This document shows positions 31,433-40,567 of a stretch of 64,000 bases of DNA, piece after piece (the first letter of the stretch is position 1; the number at the start of each line of letters is the position of its first letter). The notes beneath the pieces were generated by a model, which had not been told where the DNA came from, did no database searches, and worked only from the letters and a program-made list of their open reading frames with translations. A program made the translations under genes and the position numbers. Where the stretch lies: the NCBI GenBank assembly GCA_026873275.1, contig JANTUC010000008.1, positions 1,240,001-1,304,000 of the forward strand, read 5' to 3'. The stretch is from Pseudopithomyces maydicus (lineage: Eukaryota; Ascomycota; Dothideomycetes; Pleosporales; Didymosphaeriaceae).

Positions 31433-34201
31433 TTAAGACGCCCCATTACCCTCCCCACCCTCTGGATCCGACATCTCTCCGTCTTCTGGCTCATTCGCCT
31501 CCATCCCCAATGCTGAATCACCTCTCTCCTGAAACGTATCCACGGCCCCCTCCATGATACCCTCCATACTCTTGACCCTCTTATACTTGGATATCTCTAC
31601 CACTTTTGCTATGCCTTCCTTTCTCATTTGCGTATCATCCATAGATAACATGGATTGCTGACGTGGCTTTTCTGTGAGCTGCAGTTCTTCCCCAGACTTG
31701 AGGCTCGATTCTGAACACGCACTGAAGAGTGATGCTGGAGCCACAGCATGGGGCTTGTTTGTTGTTTTAGTTCCGACCATTGCCGATGTGGAGAGACTTC
31801 GAAGACAGGGTGGTGTAGGCTGATTGAAAGGTAACGGGAACGGTAAAGAGAAGGAAACTGGTGAGGAAGGCCCCCTAGAAGACGATAAAGTCACCTCTAT
31901 GCTCTTTTTTCGAGGTGTGGTTTCTTGCTCTTGTGAGTGGGGCAAGTGAACGTGCAGTGATTCCTCTTCGATCGTATCCTCTTTCGACGATGATGGTACA
32001 GGAAATGTCCCGTCATGTCCCAAATTTGCTGTCGTAGCACCGACCTGTTCTTCTCTGCCCACCGCATCACTTAAGGAATACCTTGCCGTTTCTGCGACTG
32101 AATATCCACTTGGTGTCTGAAATCTCTTCATTTTTACATCACCTGGGAGGGATTTGTGCCAGGCTGCTTCCCAGGGTGTTGCTAATGGCCGGATCGTCCG
32201 CTCCACCATTGCATCCAAGCCCTGTATTGCAGCACGTGAATCGCTCACTCCCAAACTCTTTCCCCGGGATGTTGCATGATTTTTTAATTGTAAATGTTCT
32301 TTCGAAGTTACACTAGCAATATTCACATCTTGCTGCTCTACTCGCTTGATTTGTGCTGCCTTTGCAGTTTTTGTACTCATGGCCTTTCTTTGCTCAAGAA
32401 TTTTCGCCCAGGCATTCGTAGCGGCCACGTTTGAGACATGATCAAGCCGCTCTGAGCACTGTATATATAATGTCTCTTCATCTAGTAACGTGCTGTTCGA
32501 TTTATGCGGAATCTTTCTTGCACTGTCCGAAGTGACTGTGCTACTAGAAGCTGCACCCATATTGGCAACTTCATGAAGTTGGCTGGTAAGCGATTCTACC
32601 ACACCATATTTGGGTGTACATGGAAGTGAAGAATGAAAACGTCCATTTCGTGCCAGAGGAACATTTTCATACTTGTTGAGAGAAGCGGGTAGGTTATTTG
32701 GAAGACTTCGCGATGGTAAAAGGGGTTTGGACTTGATAGATCGGGGTAATGCCAACTCTGAAAGGCCCGGAACCAGTGCAATGGAAACATTCCTCATCGT
32801 AGCTTCCGATTTCTTCACCAAGGTTTCCTTATCGCTTGAGCCTAATGTAGGGAGTAAAACCCTCGAGCCATCTTTTTGATTTGACGGCATACAGTTCATA
32901 CAAAAGCTATGCTCTGGATGAAGCGGGTCATCTAGCGCCGCAGTTCTTGATGAGGGTCCTGGTGCGCATCCATAATAAATCTTGGCCTGACACATCGTTT
33001 CTCTTCGGTCTTCTTTTGACGAAGCGAGTCCATTGAGGCTCCATACACCCGTCGATTTGCATACCCTTTCCCACCAGCGCTTCTCCTTTATCCTCTCTCC
33101 TTTCCGTGTCGATGCCCCATTGTTGGCAGAAAAGAAACCTGCTGTTACTTCTGCTGGTAATCCACTTGTAGTGGCTTTGGAAACTTTGGGAGTTTCGACT
33201 CTAGAAGATTCAAAGCTGGAGGAGATTTTTCGGTCCGCCAGTAAGCTCGTCATCTCCTCGTCATCCCGTCTCTGTTCTTCGTCAGATTGCAAAGCTACTT
33301 CTTTGCCCTTCCGAGAGGCCATCGAACGCATGAAGTAACGTTTTCTTGACCCCAAGTATCCAATGCCGTTGGAAGCTTTGTCAATGCTTGATGAAGTAAT
33401 TGAGCGCATAGACCGCTTCGTCAGGACGGCGCCCTTGCTAGGACCACGCCGTAGGACGCGAGGCTCACACGAAATGACACTAGGCTTTTCTCCGCATGCT
33501 CGATCATCTGAAATAGGAAAGAGGACATTGTTGAGGCCTCCTCTACCTGGAACGGGAGGAATACCAGGGTGTAGAAGCGAATCAGTGGCTGCTGCGTACT
33601 CGACGCCTTCCTGGTGCGCGTTTTGCTTTTTGTTCGCGAGCTGACGTTCTTGAAAGGGTTCTTGTCTCCCGTCCATTCTTGCTCTTCGATTCTGTTTTGT
33701 CACGTCAGAAGTACACTCGGCCTTTCTGTCTCTTTGGTCGAGTTGACACTCCTGCTCTTTGGAAGCACGGAACCTTCCATCCCGCTCAATTCTCTCTTCT
33801 GCACACCCCAGCCACTTTCTCCTCTCCTTGCAACTTCTGTTTGTCAATCTTTGGTTCCCCTGCCTTCCCAACATACTTTTCTCGGCCACTTGCTCCAGTC
33901 TTGGCTTCCTCGGTCTCTTCCTCGCTGATGGATTTCTTTCCGCGATTACGCCCAGGTCAAGCACTACGGCGTCCAGTACAGCTCTGCACTCACCGTATCG
34001 CTGTGCTATACTGATGCCGCGGCCTCTTCGGTCAATACAAGCCTGGTGCCGCTGCCTAATATACAGTGTGTTCGGTTTGCGACTGATCAATAACTTCAAT
34101 ATCTCGTGTTGAAGCTTTTCGTCCCTGAGTTCTTGTTCGCTGAAGCTAATCAAGGGGCCCAGATGTTGGGGGTGACTGGTGAGTGTGCCTGGCATGTCCA
34201 T
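31433..34201 (-). CDS. Large unrecognised, mostly disordered protein
   Basis: I do not recognise this gene. One open frame without introns gives 922 aa from the ATG at 34201; an in-frame ATG at 34375 would add 58 residues that look like translated leader. A short ordered stretch at the N-terminus (ISFSEQELRDEKLQHEILKLLISRK) is followed by a long basic, Arg/Lys/Gln-rich helix-like segment. The middle is Ser/Thr-rich. It holds a small cysteine cluster (CQAKIYYGC and HSFCMNCM, near residue 450) that could bind metal but matches no finger I know. The C-terminus is acidic (EPEDGEMSDPEGGEGN). This composition fits a nuclear or regulatory protein of restricted distribution. An uninterrupted frame of this length in DNA of moderate GC supports it being real. 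Confidence 0.7.
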   Translation of the reverse strand: MDMPGTLTSHPQHLGPLISFSEQELRDEKLQHEILKLLISRKPNTLYIRQRHQACIDRRGRGISIAQRYGECRAVLDAVVLDLGVIAERNPSARKRPRKPRLEQVAEKSMLGRQGNQRLTNRSCKERRKWLGCAEERIERDGRFRASKEQECQLDQRDRKAECTSDVTKQNRRARMDGRQEPFQERQLANKKQNAHQEGVEYAAATDSLLHPGIPPVPGRGGLNNVLFPISDDRACGEKPSVISCEPRVLRRGPSKGAVLTKRSMRSITSSSIDKASNGIGYLGSRKRYFMRSMASRKGKEVALQSDEEQRRDDEEMTSLLADRKISSSFESSRVETPKVSKATTSGLPAEVTAGFFSANNGASTRKGERIKEKRWWERVCKSTGVWSLNGLASSKEDRRETMCQAKIYYGCAPGPSSRTAALDDPLHPEHSFCMNCMPSNQKDGSRVLLPTLGSSDKETLVKKSEATMRNVSIALVPGLSELALPRSIKSKPLLPSRSLPNNLPASLNKYENVPLARNGRFHSSLPCTPKYGVVESLTSQLHEVANMGAASSSTVTSDSARKIPHKSNSTLLDEETLYIQCSERLDHVSNVAATNAWAKILEQRKAMSTKTAKAAQIKRVEQQDVNIASVTSKEHLQLKNHATSRGKSLGVSDSRAAIQGLDAMVERTIRPLATPWEAAWHKSLPGDVKMKRFQTPSGYSVAETARYSLSDAVGREEQVGATTANLGHDGTFPVPSSSKEDTIEEESLHVHLPHSQEQETTPRKKSIEVTLSSSRGPSSPVSFSLPFPLPFNQPTPPCLRSLSTSAMVGTKTTNKPHAVAPASLFSACSESSLKSGEELQLTEKPRQQSMLSMDDTQMRKEGIAKVVEISKYKRVKSMEGIMEGAVDTFQERGDSALGMEANEPEDGEMSDPEGGEGNGAS

Positions 34202-34500
34202 AAGATGGCATGAGAAGCAGGGCAAGGGAACTACTTGTATTGTTGAGTGAAGTGGAGACGCGATCCTTGGGAGGATAATTGATCGGTGAGGGGTAAGGTG
34301 AAGGGGGAATGTATCGCAGATAAGCATACCGCATCCACGGTACACCACGAGAATTGTTGGGTTGTTCGCCTCCAACAGCAGGTGGGGAGAGGCAAACGGG
34401 AATCGTCACGTTGCACACCAGCTATTTACGACAGGGTAGAACTCGTGAACATATGCGATCGACTGTATTTCATTGAACCGTCGAGTCTATAGGGTACTCA

Positions 34501-36495
34501 CTAGTGCTCCATAGGTTTCAGGTGCAATACTTCTCTTAGCACTGCTTCGGCGGTAGCGGGCTCTACCGTTCCCTCCGCACTCCGCGCTATCATCTGCCCC
34601 ACAAACCACTTGATTTTTCCCAGTTGTTGCTTGTCCACAATATCTCTAGCCATGGTGGCTTTTTCTTCAACCAAAAGCTGGGCGAGACGCAGATACTCCT
34701 CGTGGGTCAGTGGACGCAAGTACAAGTCTTCCTCGGCAATGATCTGTTCCACAGGACGAGGATCAGCATCGAATTTCATCGACAATAGCCGCTTTGCGGT
34801 GGATCCTGTGATCTGTTTGCGTAGTAAATGTGTGATGACGGAAGCAAGCTGCTCGGCGGAGACTTTGGTCGGGGACCATTGCTCATTTTTGAACAGGGCG
34901 CCAAGCTCCATAAGGACCCTGAACGCAAGTAAGATTAGTATGTGAATTCGATGCTTCGAGCTTGTTTGATCCAAGGTAGAACCCACCAATTGCCAGCCAC
35001 TTTACCCAGCCGGCCGAGGACATCTTGTTGTCCAGAAAAAATGGCCCTTAGGTGTTCAACAACATCGAAGTAATAGTCTAGCCTATCGCCGTCATCAAGG
35101 AGGATAATTGTATTCGCATCTTTCACGGTCAACCCGTATGTGTCGCTGTCAATCAGAGTGTTCACGGTTTCATCAGAAAGAGCGGGTAGTGTCAGTCGCA
35201 AGTGCTCGACAAGATCCTAGACTTGTTAGCGCACTACTGTAAACAATGACACAGTCGCCTACTTGTCCGATGAACACGGGTGCGATATCTGGATCTGGCA
35301 TATATCGATAGTCGATCTCGCCTTCTTTGCCGCGCAGCCGCTTTGTGGTTTTGCTGCCCAACGACCACCCGCGCGTTTCGCCCTCTACCACGCCGCCATT
35401 TTCGAGGAGATGGATCTGCCGATCGCGTTCCGCAATGATGGCGTCTTCGATGGCTTTAACACTGGCCAGGTTCTTAATCTCTGTTCGCTGGCCAAGTTGA
35501 CCAACCCCGTGATAAGAGTGGGTGTCGCGCATCGAGTCACTGTTCTTCTGCTTTACTGAGACGTTGACATCGGCGCGCAATCCACCCATTTCCATGCCTG
35601 CTGTCACAGCGTTCACTGCTTTCAACATTGTCTGGATCTTCCGGACAAATACTGCCGCAGTGAGCGGGTGGTGAAGCTGTGGAAGCGATATAATTTCGAT
35701 GAGAGGATGCGAGACACGATTGAAATCCAGTAGGTGAGTAGAGGGCGGCTGGTGGACAGTCTTGGCAGTATCCTGTTCCATCTGTACCTGCTTGATTCCA
35801 ATCCTAACCGGTCCATTTTCGGGACAGGCACCAGCAGGGAAGTCGTAGGGGTATAGGGTGATGTGACCGTCTCTAGCGAACGGCTCTGTGGAGTTTCATC
35901 AGCATAAGAACGCCAACAGATCAAATGTAAATTTACCGTAGTACTGCGTAATCTGATAACCGGCGGGCTGATCTTGATAGAAGTAGTGTTTCCTGTCGAA
36001 GCTACACTTGTGCTGAATCTCGCAGTTCAAAGCTAGAGCTGCTCGCACAGCTGGTAGGAGCGTCTCCTTCTGGAAATGCGGCTGGGTTCCAGGAAAGGCG
36101 GTATCGAAGAGTGCCACGTGGGCATTCGGGGTGGCACTAACTGAGGTCGCAGCGCCAGAAAAGAGTTTCCTGGCAGTGTTGAGCTCGGCATGGATTTCGA
36201 TGCCGACTGTCAGCTCCCACTGCTCGAGACGAGCATCTTGAGCTTTCGGTGACTTCTTTGAAGTCTTGGACGATACGCGTTCATCTTTTCTTTTCTGTTT
36301 GGCAGCGTCCTTGAGAACTTTCCGGAAAGGCGCGTCCTCGCCCGGTGGTGGTTGCGAAGTTGTCTGGATGGCTCGCGTCTTGAGCATCTGACGCTGAGCC
36401 AACATCGGGCCCCTTGAGCGACGCAAACATGACTGACATATATATGAACGCTTTTGGATCAAGGCCCAGGCTCCACGCACGTTGCCTGCGAGCAT
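34501..36495 (-). CDS. PET112: Mitochondrial glutamyl-tRNA(Gln) amidotransferase subunit B
   Basis: GatB subunit of the mitochondrial GatFAB/GatCAB complex, which converts Glu-tRNA(Gln) to Gln-tRNA(Gln). Exons 35937-36495, 35263-35885, 34987-35216 and 34501-34918 give 609 aa. The N-terminal 100 residues are basic and without acidic clusters, fitting a mitochondrial presequence. The GatB core has [71 protein letters not shown] (across intron 1), GGLRADVNVSV and DYRYMPDPDIAPVFI. The C-terminal GatB/Yqey tail domain runs from ITGSTAKRLLSMKF to the stop. Starts at 36495, 36537 and 36555 are all in frame; 36495 (MLAGNVRGAW) gives the most presequence-like N-terminus. Confidence 0.93.
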
Positions 36496-36629
36496 TGTGT
36501 GAGGCTTGTGAGATTCAGGTACGCCAGAGATCAACATTCGTGCATGTCCGTGCACATCTAGATTCCGTTAAGTCCGGAATCAGTTCCGACCTTGCAGCCG
36601 GGCGATGGTCTGCTTGGGATAGGAGAGTC

Positions 36630-36836
36630 TTACCATGGTTTTGCCACGAAACGTTGTACCAATACGTAGAGAAACCAAATTGTGAATGGCACCAGGATGA
36701 TACCCCAGCGGACATGTAGGTTGTGTGATGTGGCATGGATGCCACACGTCCTGTCTCCAATCTCAACATCGTAGTCGTTTTCGTCGGGTGCTTCGGGTGC
36801 TGGCGTTGTCTTCGGGTTCTTGTTAATGAAAGGCAT
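36630..36836 (-). CDS. Small single-pass membrane protein, unknown function
   Basis: A 68-aa open frame with an acidic, proline-containing N-terminal half (APEAPDENDYDVEIGD) and one strong hydrophobic segment (WGIILVPFTIWFLYVLV) near the C-terminus. The layout of a short soluble head and one membrane helix close to the end is what one expects of a small tail-anchored or organelle membrane protein. The stop codon TAA overlaps a GTAAGA that could instead act as a 5' splice site, so the end may be different. It lies about 135 bp upstream of the GatB start on the same strand. I do not recognise a family. Confidence 0.5.
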   Translation of the reverse strand: MPFINKNPKTTPAPEAPDENDYDVEIGDRTCGIHATSHNLHVRWGIILVPFTIWFLYVLVQRFVAKPW

Positions 36837-37264
36837 TTTAGGTGTAGGAATGCTATTCCCATATTGTGATTGATCATACGAGGGTGGGGGGTAGGAGGAG
36901 AAGCTATGTGCTCAAAATTTTTCATCTTATGTAGTGGGCGAAGGGAAAAGGCGCAGCAGGAAGTAATAGAAGGTTCAGTGTGAGTTTATGGAAGGTTAAG
37001 TATGGAGTTGTAGAAGGTAAGGCTGTAGTATAGTGGTACAAGCAACCCAACAAATTCATAGTGCCTTCTTGTTGACCCTAAGCGTCCAACAGCTTTTTGC
37101 CGTAGAAATGCCCAATCACCCATCTACCCCTAGGCTTGTCCTTCCAAGTCTCATCTACTATTGAAATCCAGAAACGAGATGGGCTAGGATAGAAGCCGGT
37201 CTCAACCACGCATTTATGCCACCCCACAGAATTCATAGCTCCTCGATGTCTTTCGCCTACATGC
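36837..37264. other. Gene-free stretch
   Basis: No supported gene. Three near-copies of a GGAAGGTTAAGTATGG/GTAGAAGGTAAGG-like unit sit at about 36957-37025, possibly a small decayed tandem repeat. Confidence 0.3.
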
Positions 37265-37871
37265 TCACAATACCATTGCAGTCCCACGCGTGTCCCGCCT
37301 GCGTCTGAGATACCGGCCGAGTCTTCGTATCTTTGTCTTGATCCGTTTAATAAGACCCACTGCTCTGTGTGTTGGCTCTCCGGTCACCAGCGAGCCGCTG
37401 TTTTCTGAGGCCGAACTGGGTAGCATGCTTTCAGACGTAATGGTAGATCCTTTCCCAATCCATGGGCTACTTTGCGGATCAAATTGCTCATCATCTACCC
37501 ACGTTGCACGTGTCGACGCAAAGATGGGGGCATAAACAAAAATAGGTGCATGGATTGACAAAGTGCAGTGCACTGGCTGAAGGGGAGCACTGCTTGCGTT
37601 ATTGAAGTGGACCATCAGCCGATTTCGCGGACTCTTGAGTTTTGCTTTTGTGCAGATGGTCGTGGATAAGAGTCCGCAGCTTGTTGAACCTGTGTCTGTA
37701 CCTCTCCCAAGCGTCCTGGTTACCAACCCGTCTGGTTTGCCTGTCCACCGGAGAAACAAAAATTCCAGGCTGGACGTGAGTGCCCGGCCAACGAGTAAAG
37801 TCAGGCTGGCGTGGGGAGCCGGTCGTTGAAGTGCGCCCGCTACTTGCTCTCCTGTTTGCAGCGGCCGACAT
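37265..37871 (-). CDS. Hypothetical protein, two overlapping frames, structure unresolved
   Basis: Two adjoining minus-strand open frames look coding but I cannot join them confidently. The first, from an ATG at 37871 to a stop at 37599 (90 aa), has a Ser/Thr/Arg-rich start and then an amphipathic basic segment (WERYRHRFNKLRTLIHDHLHKSK). The second, ending at 37265, has a C-terminus rich in basic residues (LIKRIKTKIRRLGRYLRRRRDTRG). An intron near 37600 could join them, or they may be separate. No family recognised. Confidence 0.35.
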
Positions 37872-37924
37872 CCGGTTTGGTGTTGCTTCCAGACTGGGGT
37901 TCAATATGCTGAGGCGATTTTCAG

Positions 37925-38161
37925 TCAAACCTTGGCCTTGGTCAGCTTGACCTTGGCCAAAGCAGTCTTGATCTTCGTTTTCGCCTTGCTCTTCTTGTCT
38001 TTGATTCTCTGCGCCCTTTCGTTCCTTTCGGCTATGATCTTTGGGTCGGTCGAACGATAGGCAGATATTGTCACAGGCATAGGAACGCCCATAGAAAAAC
38101 CCGAACTACAGACGCCTGCTGATGAACAGCCGCCTGCAGAGGATCCACAACCTGCAACCAT
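37925..38161 (-). CDS. Small lysine-rich hypothetical protein
   Basis: A 78-aa open frame begins at ATG 38161. The first 25 residues are Gly/Cys/Ser-rich. The C-terminal half is a strongly basic helix-like segment (IIAERNERAQRIKDKKSKAK and on). It lies just upstream of the previous hypothetical frame on the same strand, separated by about 50 bp, so the two could also be exons of one gene. No known family. Confidence 0.35.
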   Translation of the reverse strand: MVAGCGSSAGGCSSAGVCSSGFSMGVPMPVTISAYRSTDPKIIAERNERAQRIKDKKSKAKTKIKTALAKVKLTKAKV

Positions 38162-38503
38162 AAACAAGCGTGAGTGTGCAAGAGGTAGAGCACTCGATAA
38201 ACCAGGTCGAAGGGCGCAGGAAGAGAGTCGCGGACGGCGAGAGAATTGGTAGGAACAAAACCCGTCAATGCTAGTATCAGGGATGATAAGGGAGAGGTGG
38301 GTATGGATGGTAGATCAGCTGTGTTGTGGAGCAATGAGAATTGTAGTTGTTTGGGTACGTAGGTGATGATGCAAAACTCGTGGGGCAAAGGGCGAGGAAG
38401 GGCCCTGGGTGGCTACGATTGTTTGTATACCCGGTGTATTGCTCAAAGAAAGGGCCGCACTGGAAGTCATGGAAGCTACTACACTACTACATTAGTCGCG
38501 GTA

Positions 38504-38682
38504 TTGCAGGCAGGCACTGGGCATGGAGAAGGAACCACCCCTGCAGGAGATGGAACGTTGGAAGAAATGTATGACAGGATGTCGATTGCTATGATGGCTT
38601 GGCGATTCGAAAAAAACACCGTAGCTAAAATGCAGGAATCTATGGATGGAGCACCTCTTGGTCCCTCTACATATCCACGGTA
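38504..38682 (+). other. Possible terminal exon on the plus strand
   Basis: After a TTGCAG acceptor-like site an open frame reads GTTPAGDGTLEEMYDRMSIAMMAWRFEK and on to a TAA stop at about 38682. Amino-acid composition looks protein-like. No upstream exon can be fixed, so this is only a candidate. Confidence 0.25.
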
Positions 38683-39166
38683 AATGCCATGATATGCGTA
38701 ACTATGACACAAGAAAAAGGGTATTGTTATCGAAGAGAAAAAGGAGGACAAGGAGAAGTTAAGTAATGGGTTCGTGCAATACAAAGGAGAGTGAGAACAG
38801 GAACGTTCCAGATAAGAAGATGCAGATGCTTTTCCATCATGCCAAATAGTGTCCAAATAGAAACCTTTTCAATGGTGCGTCCGTTAAGTCGTTGTTCGAG
38901 TCGGGTCGCTGCCCGTTCCTTCGTCCACGGCACGTCTGTGTACCGTGTGAAGACATGCTGTGTCCTGCAGTGCATGTAGAGAGGCACGCGTGTGCAAGTG
39001 GTTGGTGTAACATGGTGAGCCGCCTCTGCGATTGGCTCCTCGCCGGCGTCTCTGCGCTCTGTGCTCTGCGCTCTGTGCTCTGTGCTCGCTTCGGAGCCTC
39101 TTCCGCGGATCTCGCCGACGTCTCCCTCCCTCCCCCCGTCTGCAACCCCCTACAGAGAGGAGCAGT

Positions 39167-39473
39167 CTATGCACGGCCGGTGGCAGAGCGTCCAAACTCC
39201 TTTATGCGCACCGATGGGATCTTGGACAGGCGTCGGCTGGCCGTGGTCGAGGTGGAGTTTGTCGACGATGTGGGCGACGAGGCGCTGATGTACTCGCCGT
39301 CGACGTACTGGGCATCGCTGATGAAGGTGGTCCGCTTCTCGCGGCGGGTGTAGCGCTGCTCGAGACGGTAGAGCTCAAGCCCTGAGGTGGTCGGTTAGCC
39401 CTCACGTGGCCTCGGTTGGGTCCGGCGCGTGGTTGCGGAACTCACTGGCTTGAAGCTTTTCGAAGAAACCCAT
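39167..39473 (-). CDS. Small conserved fungal protein (MGFFEKLQ...RRLSKIP)
   Basis: A two-exon gene of 80 aa that is easy to miss: exon 1 is 28 nt (39446-39473) and exon 2 is 39167-39381, with a GTGAGT donor and a CTCAG acceptor 64 nt apart. The spliced protein begins MGFFEKLQARLELYRLEQRY, then TRREKRTTFISDAQYVDGEY, then a Ser/Thr-rich segment and a basic end (RRLSKIPSVRIKEFGRSATG). I recall similar short proteins beginning MGFF and containing RLEQRYTRREKRTTF in many ascomycetes, always unnamed. The function is unknown. The basic helix plus YVDGEY could be a peptide-binding or membrane-peripheral element. The Kozak context (gccaccATGG) is ideal. Confidence 0.8.
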
Positions 39474-40567
39474 GGTGGCGGCGTCTGGTGGAAAGGTGCG
39501 TCTGGTGGGCGTTGGAGGGTCGACGATGCGTATGTATGTAGGTAAGCCCAGGTGTATGTAAGCGCACGGGGCCCCAGTGAGAGAGCCGGAAGGAGTCTGA
39601 CGCAGAGACGGTGTCGGCTGGCAGGGTGTCCAAACAATAAGGACCAGAGAGGGCAGGGCGAGAAGAGAAGCGTAGCTTGGGCGGCAGGGAACGAGCGTGT
39701 CGGGTGAGAGAGATAAAGCACTGGAAGAAATCAGAGGGGCGGGAAGGGACAAACGCGGAGGAGGAGGGCAGGATGGGATAGCGAGGAACACATCTGGGCG
39801 TGCAGCAGCGCCGCCAGCCTTAGGCAGGGGGTTAATGGTCTAGACGGTTGGGATTCGTCGTGTCGACGCCAGTTCTCGCCTTCTCGAATCGTTGGAAACG
39901 CCGCTTGCCTGCATCCAGCCCTGCCGCCGTCTCCACACGCGCAAACGCGGGATTTCTGACACTGCCGCTGCGCACCGCTTAACCCCAACCCTTGCGCCTT
40001 CATCCGGCAGGTGGCATGCACATCCATCACCCGTGGACCGCCAGCTCCAGCCGGGCCAGTCCCTCCGACTCCCTCGCGCTGCTGCTCTCACGTCTGCCAT
40101 GCCCGAGATGCTAGCGCACTCCTTCAGATGCGCGACCGCTGCTCGAGTCAGTCCTCCCACGTTGAAGGATGCCCTAGCCGCTCTGGGGCCCAAAACGTGC
40201 CGCCACACGGCACCCGCCCATTCCACCCGCGCATTGACAGTCCCAGAACCAAGTTGGAGGACCGGAGACACGCACGGAGCAGTCAATGCAGATCACGATA
40301 CGCCATCGTCATGCGAATGCCATGTTGGTGTTGTGGGCGTGTTCTATTATTATGATGTGTGTTCGGCATAATACTGTACTGTAGGTAGCCCCTCCTGCCG
40401 CCGCCTTGTTCCATCTACCTTGCCCGTCATGCTTGTCGTTCTATGGAGGATAGTCTATCGCCTGTACGCCGTGACTGATGCTGCGAGCTCGACGGCACGT
40501 GATTTGTTCGTGCTCGTCTTCTTTCGATCGAGGAGAGATGCAAATGGAGTCTGTCTGCACTGTACCC
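39474..40567. other. Gene-free stretch between small protein gene and TPS2
   Basis: About 1.1 kb of mostly GC-rich DNA. It should hold the promoter of the small conserved gene and the 3' UTR of the trehalose gene. Open frames on both strands (for example 39892-40371) show no domains. Confidence 0.4.
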
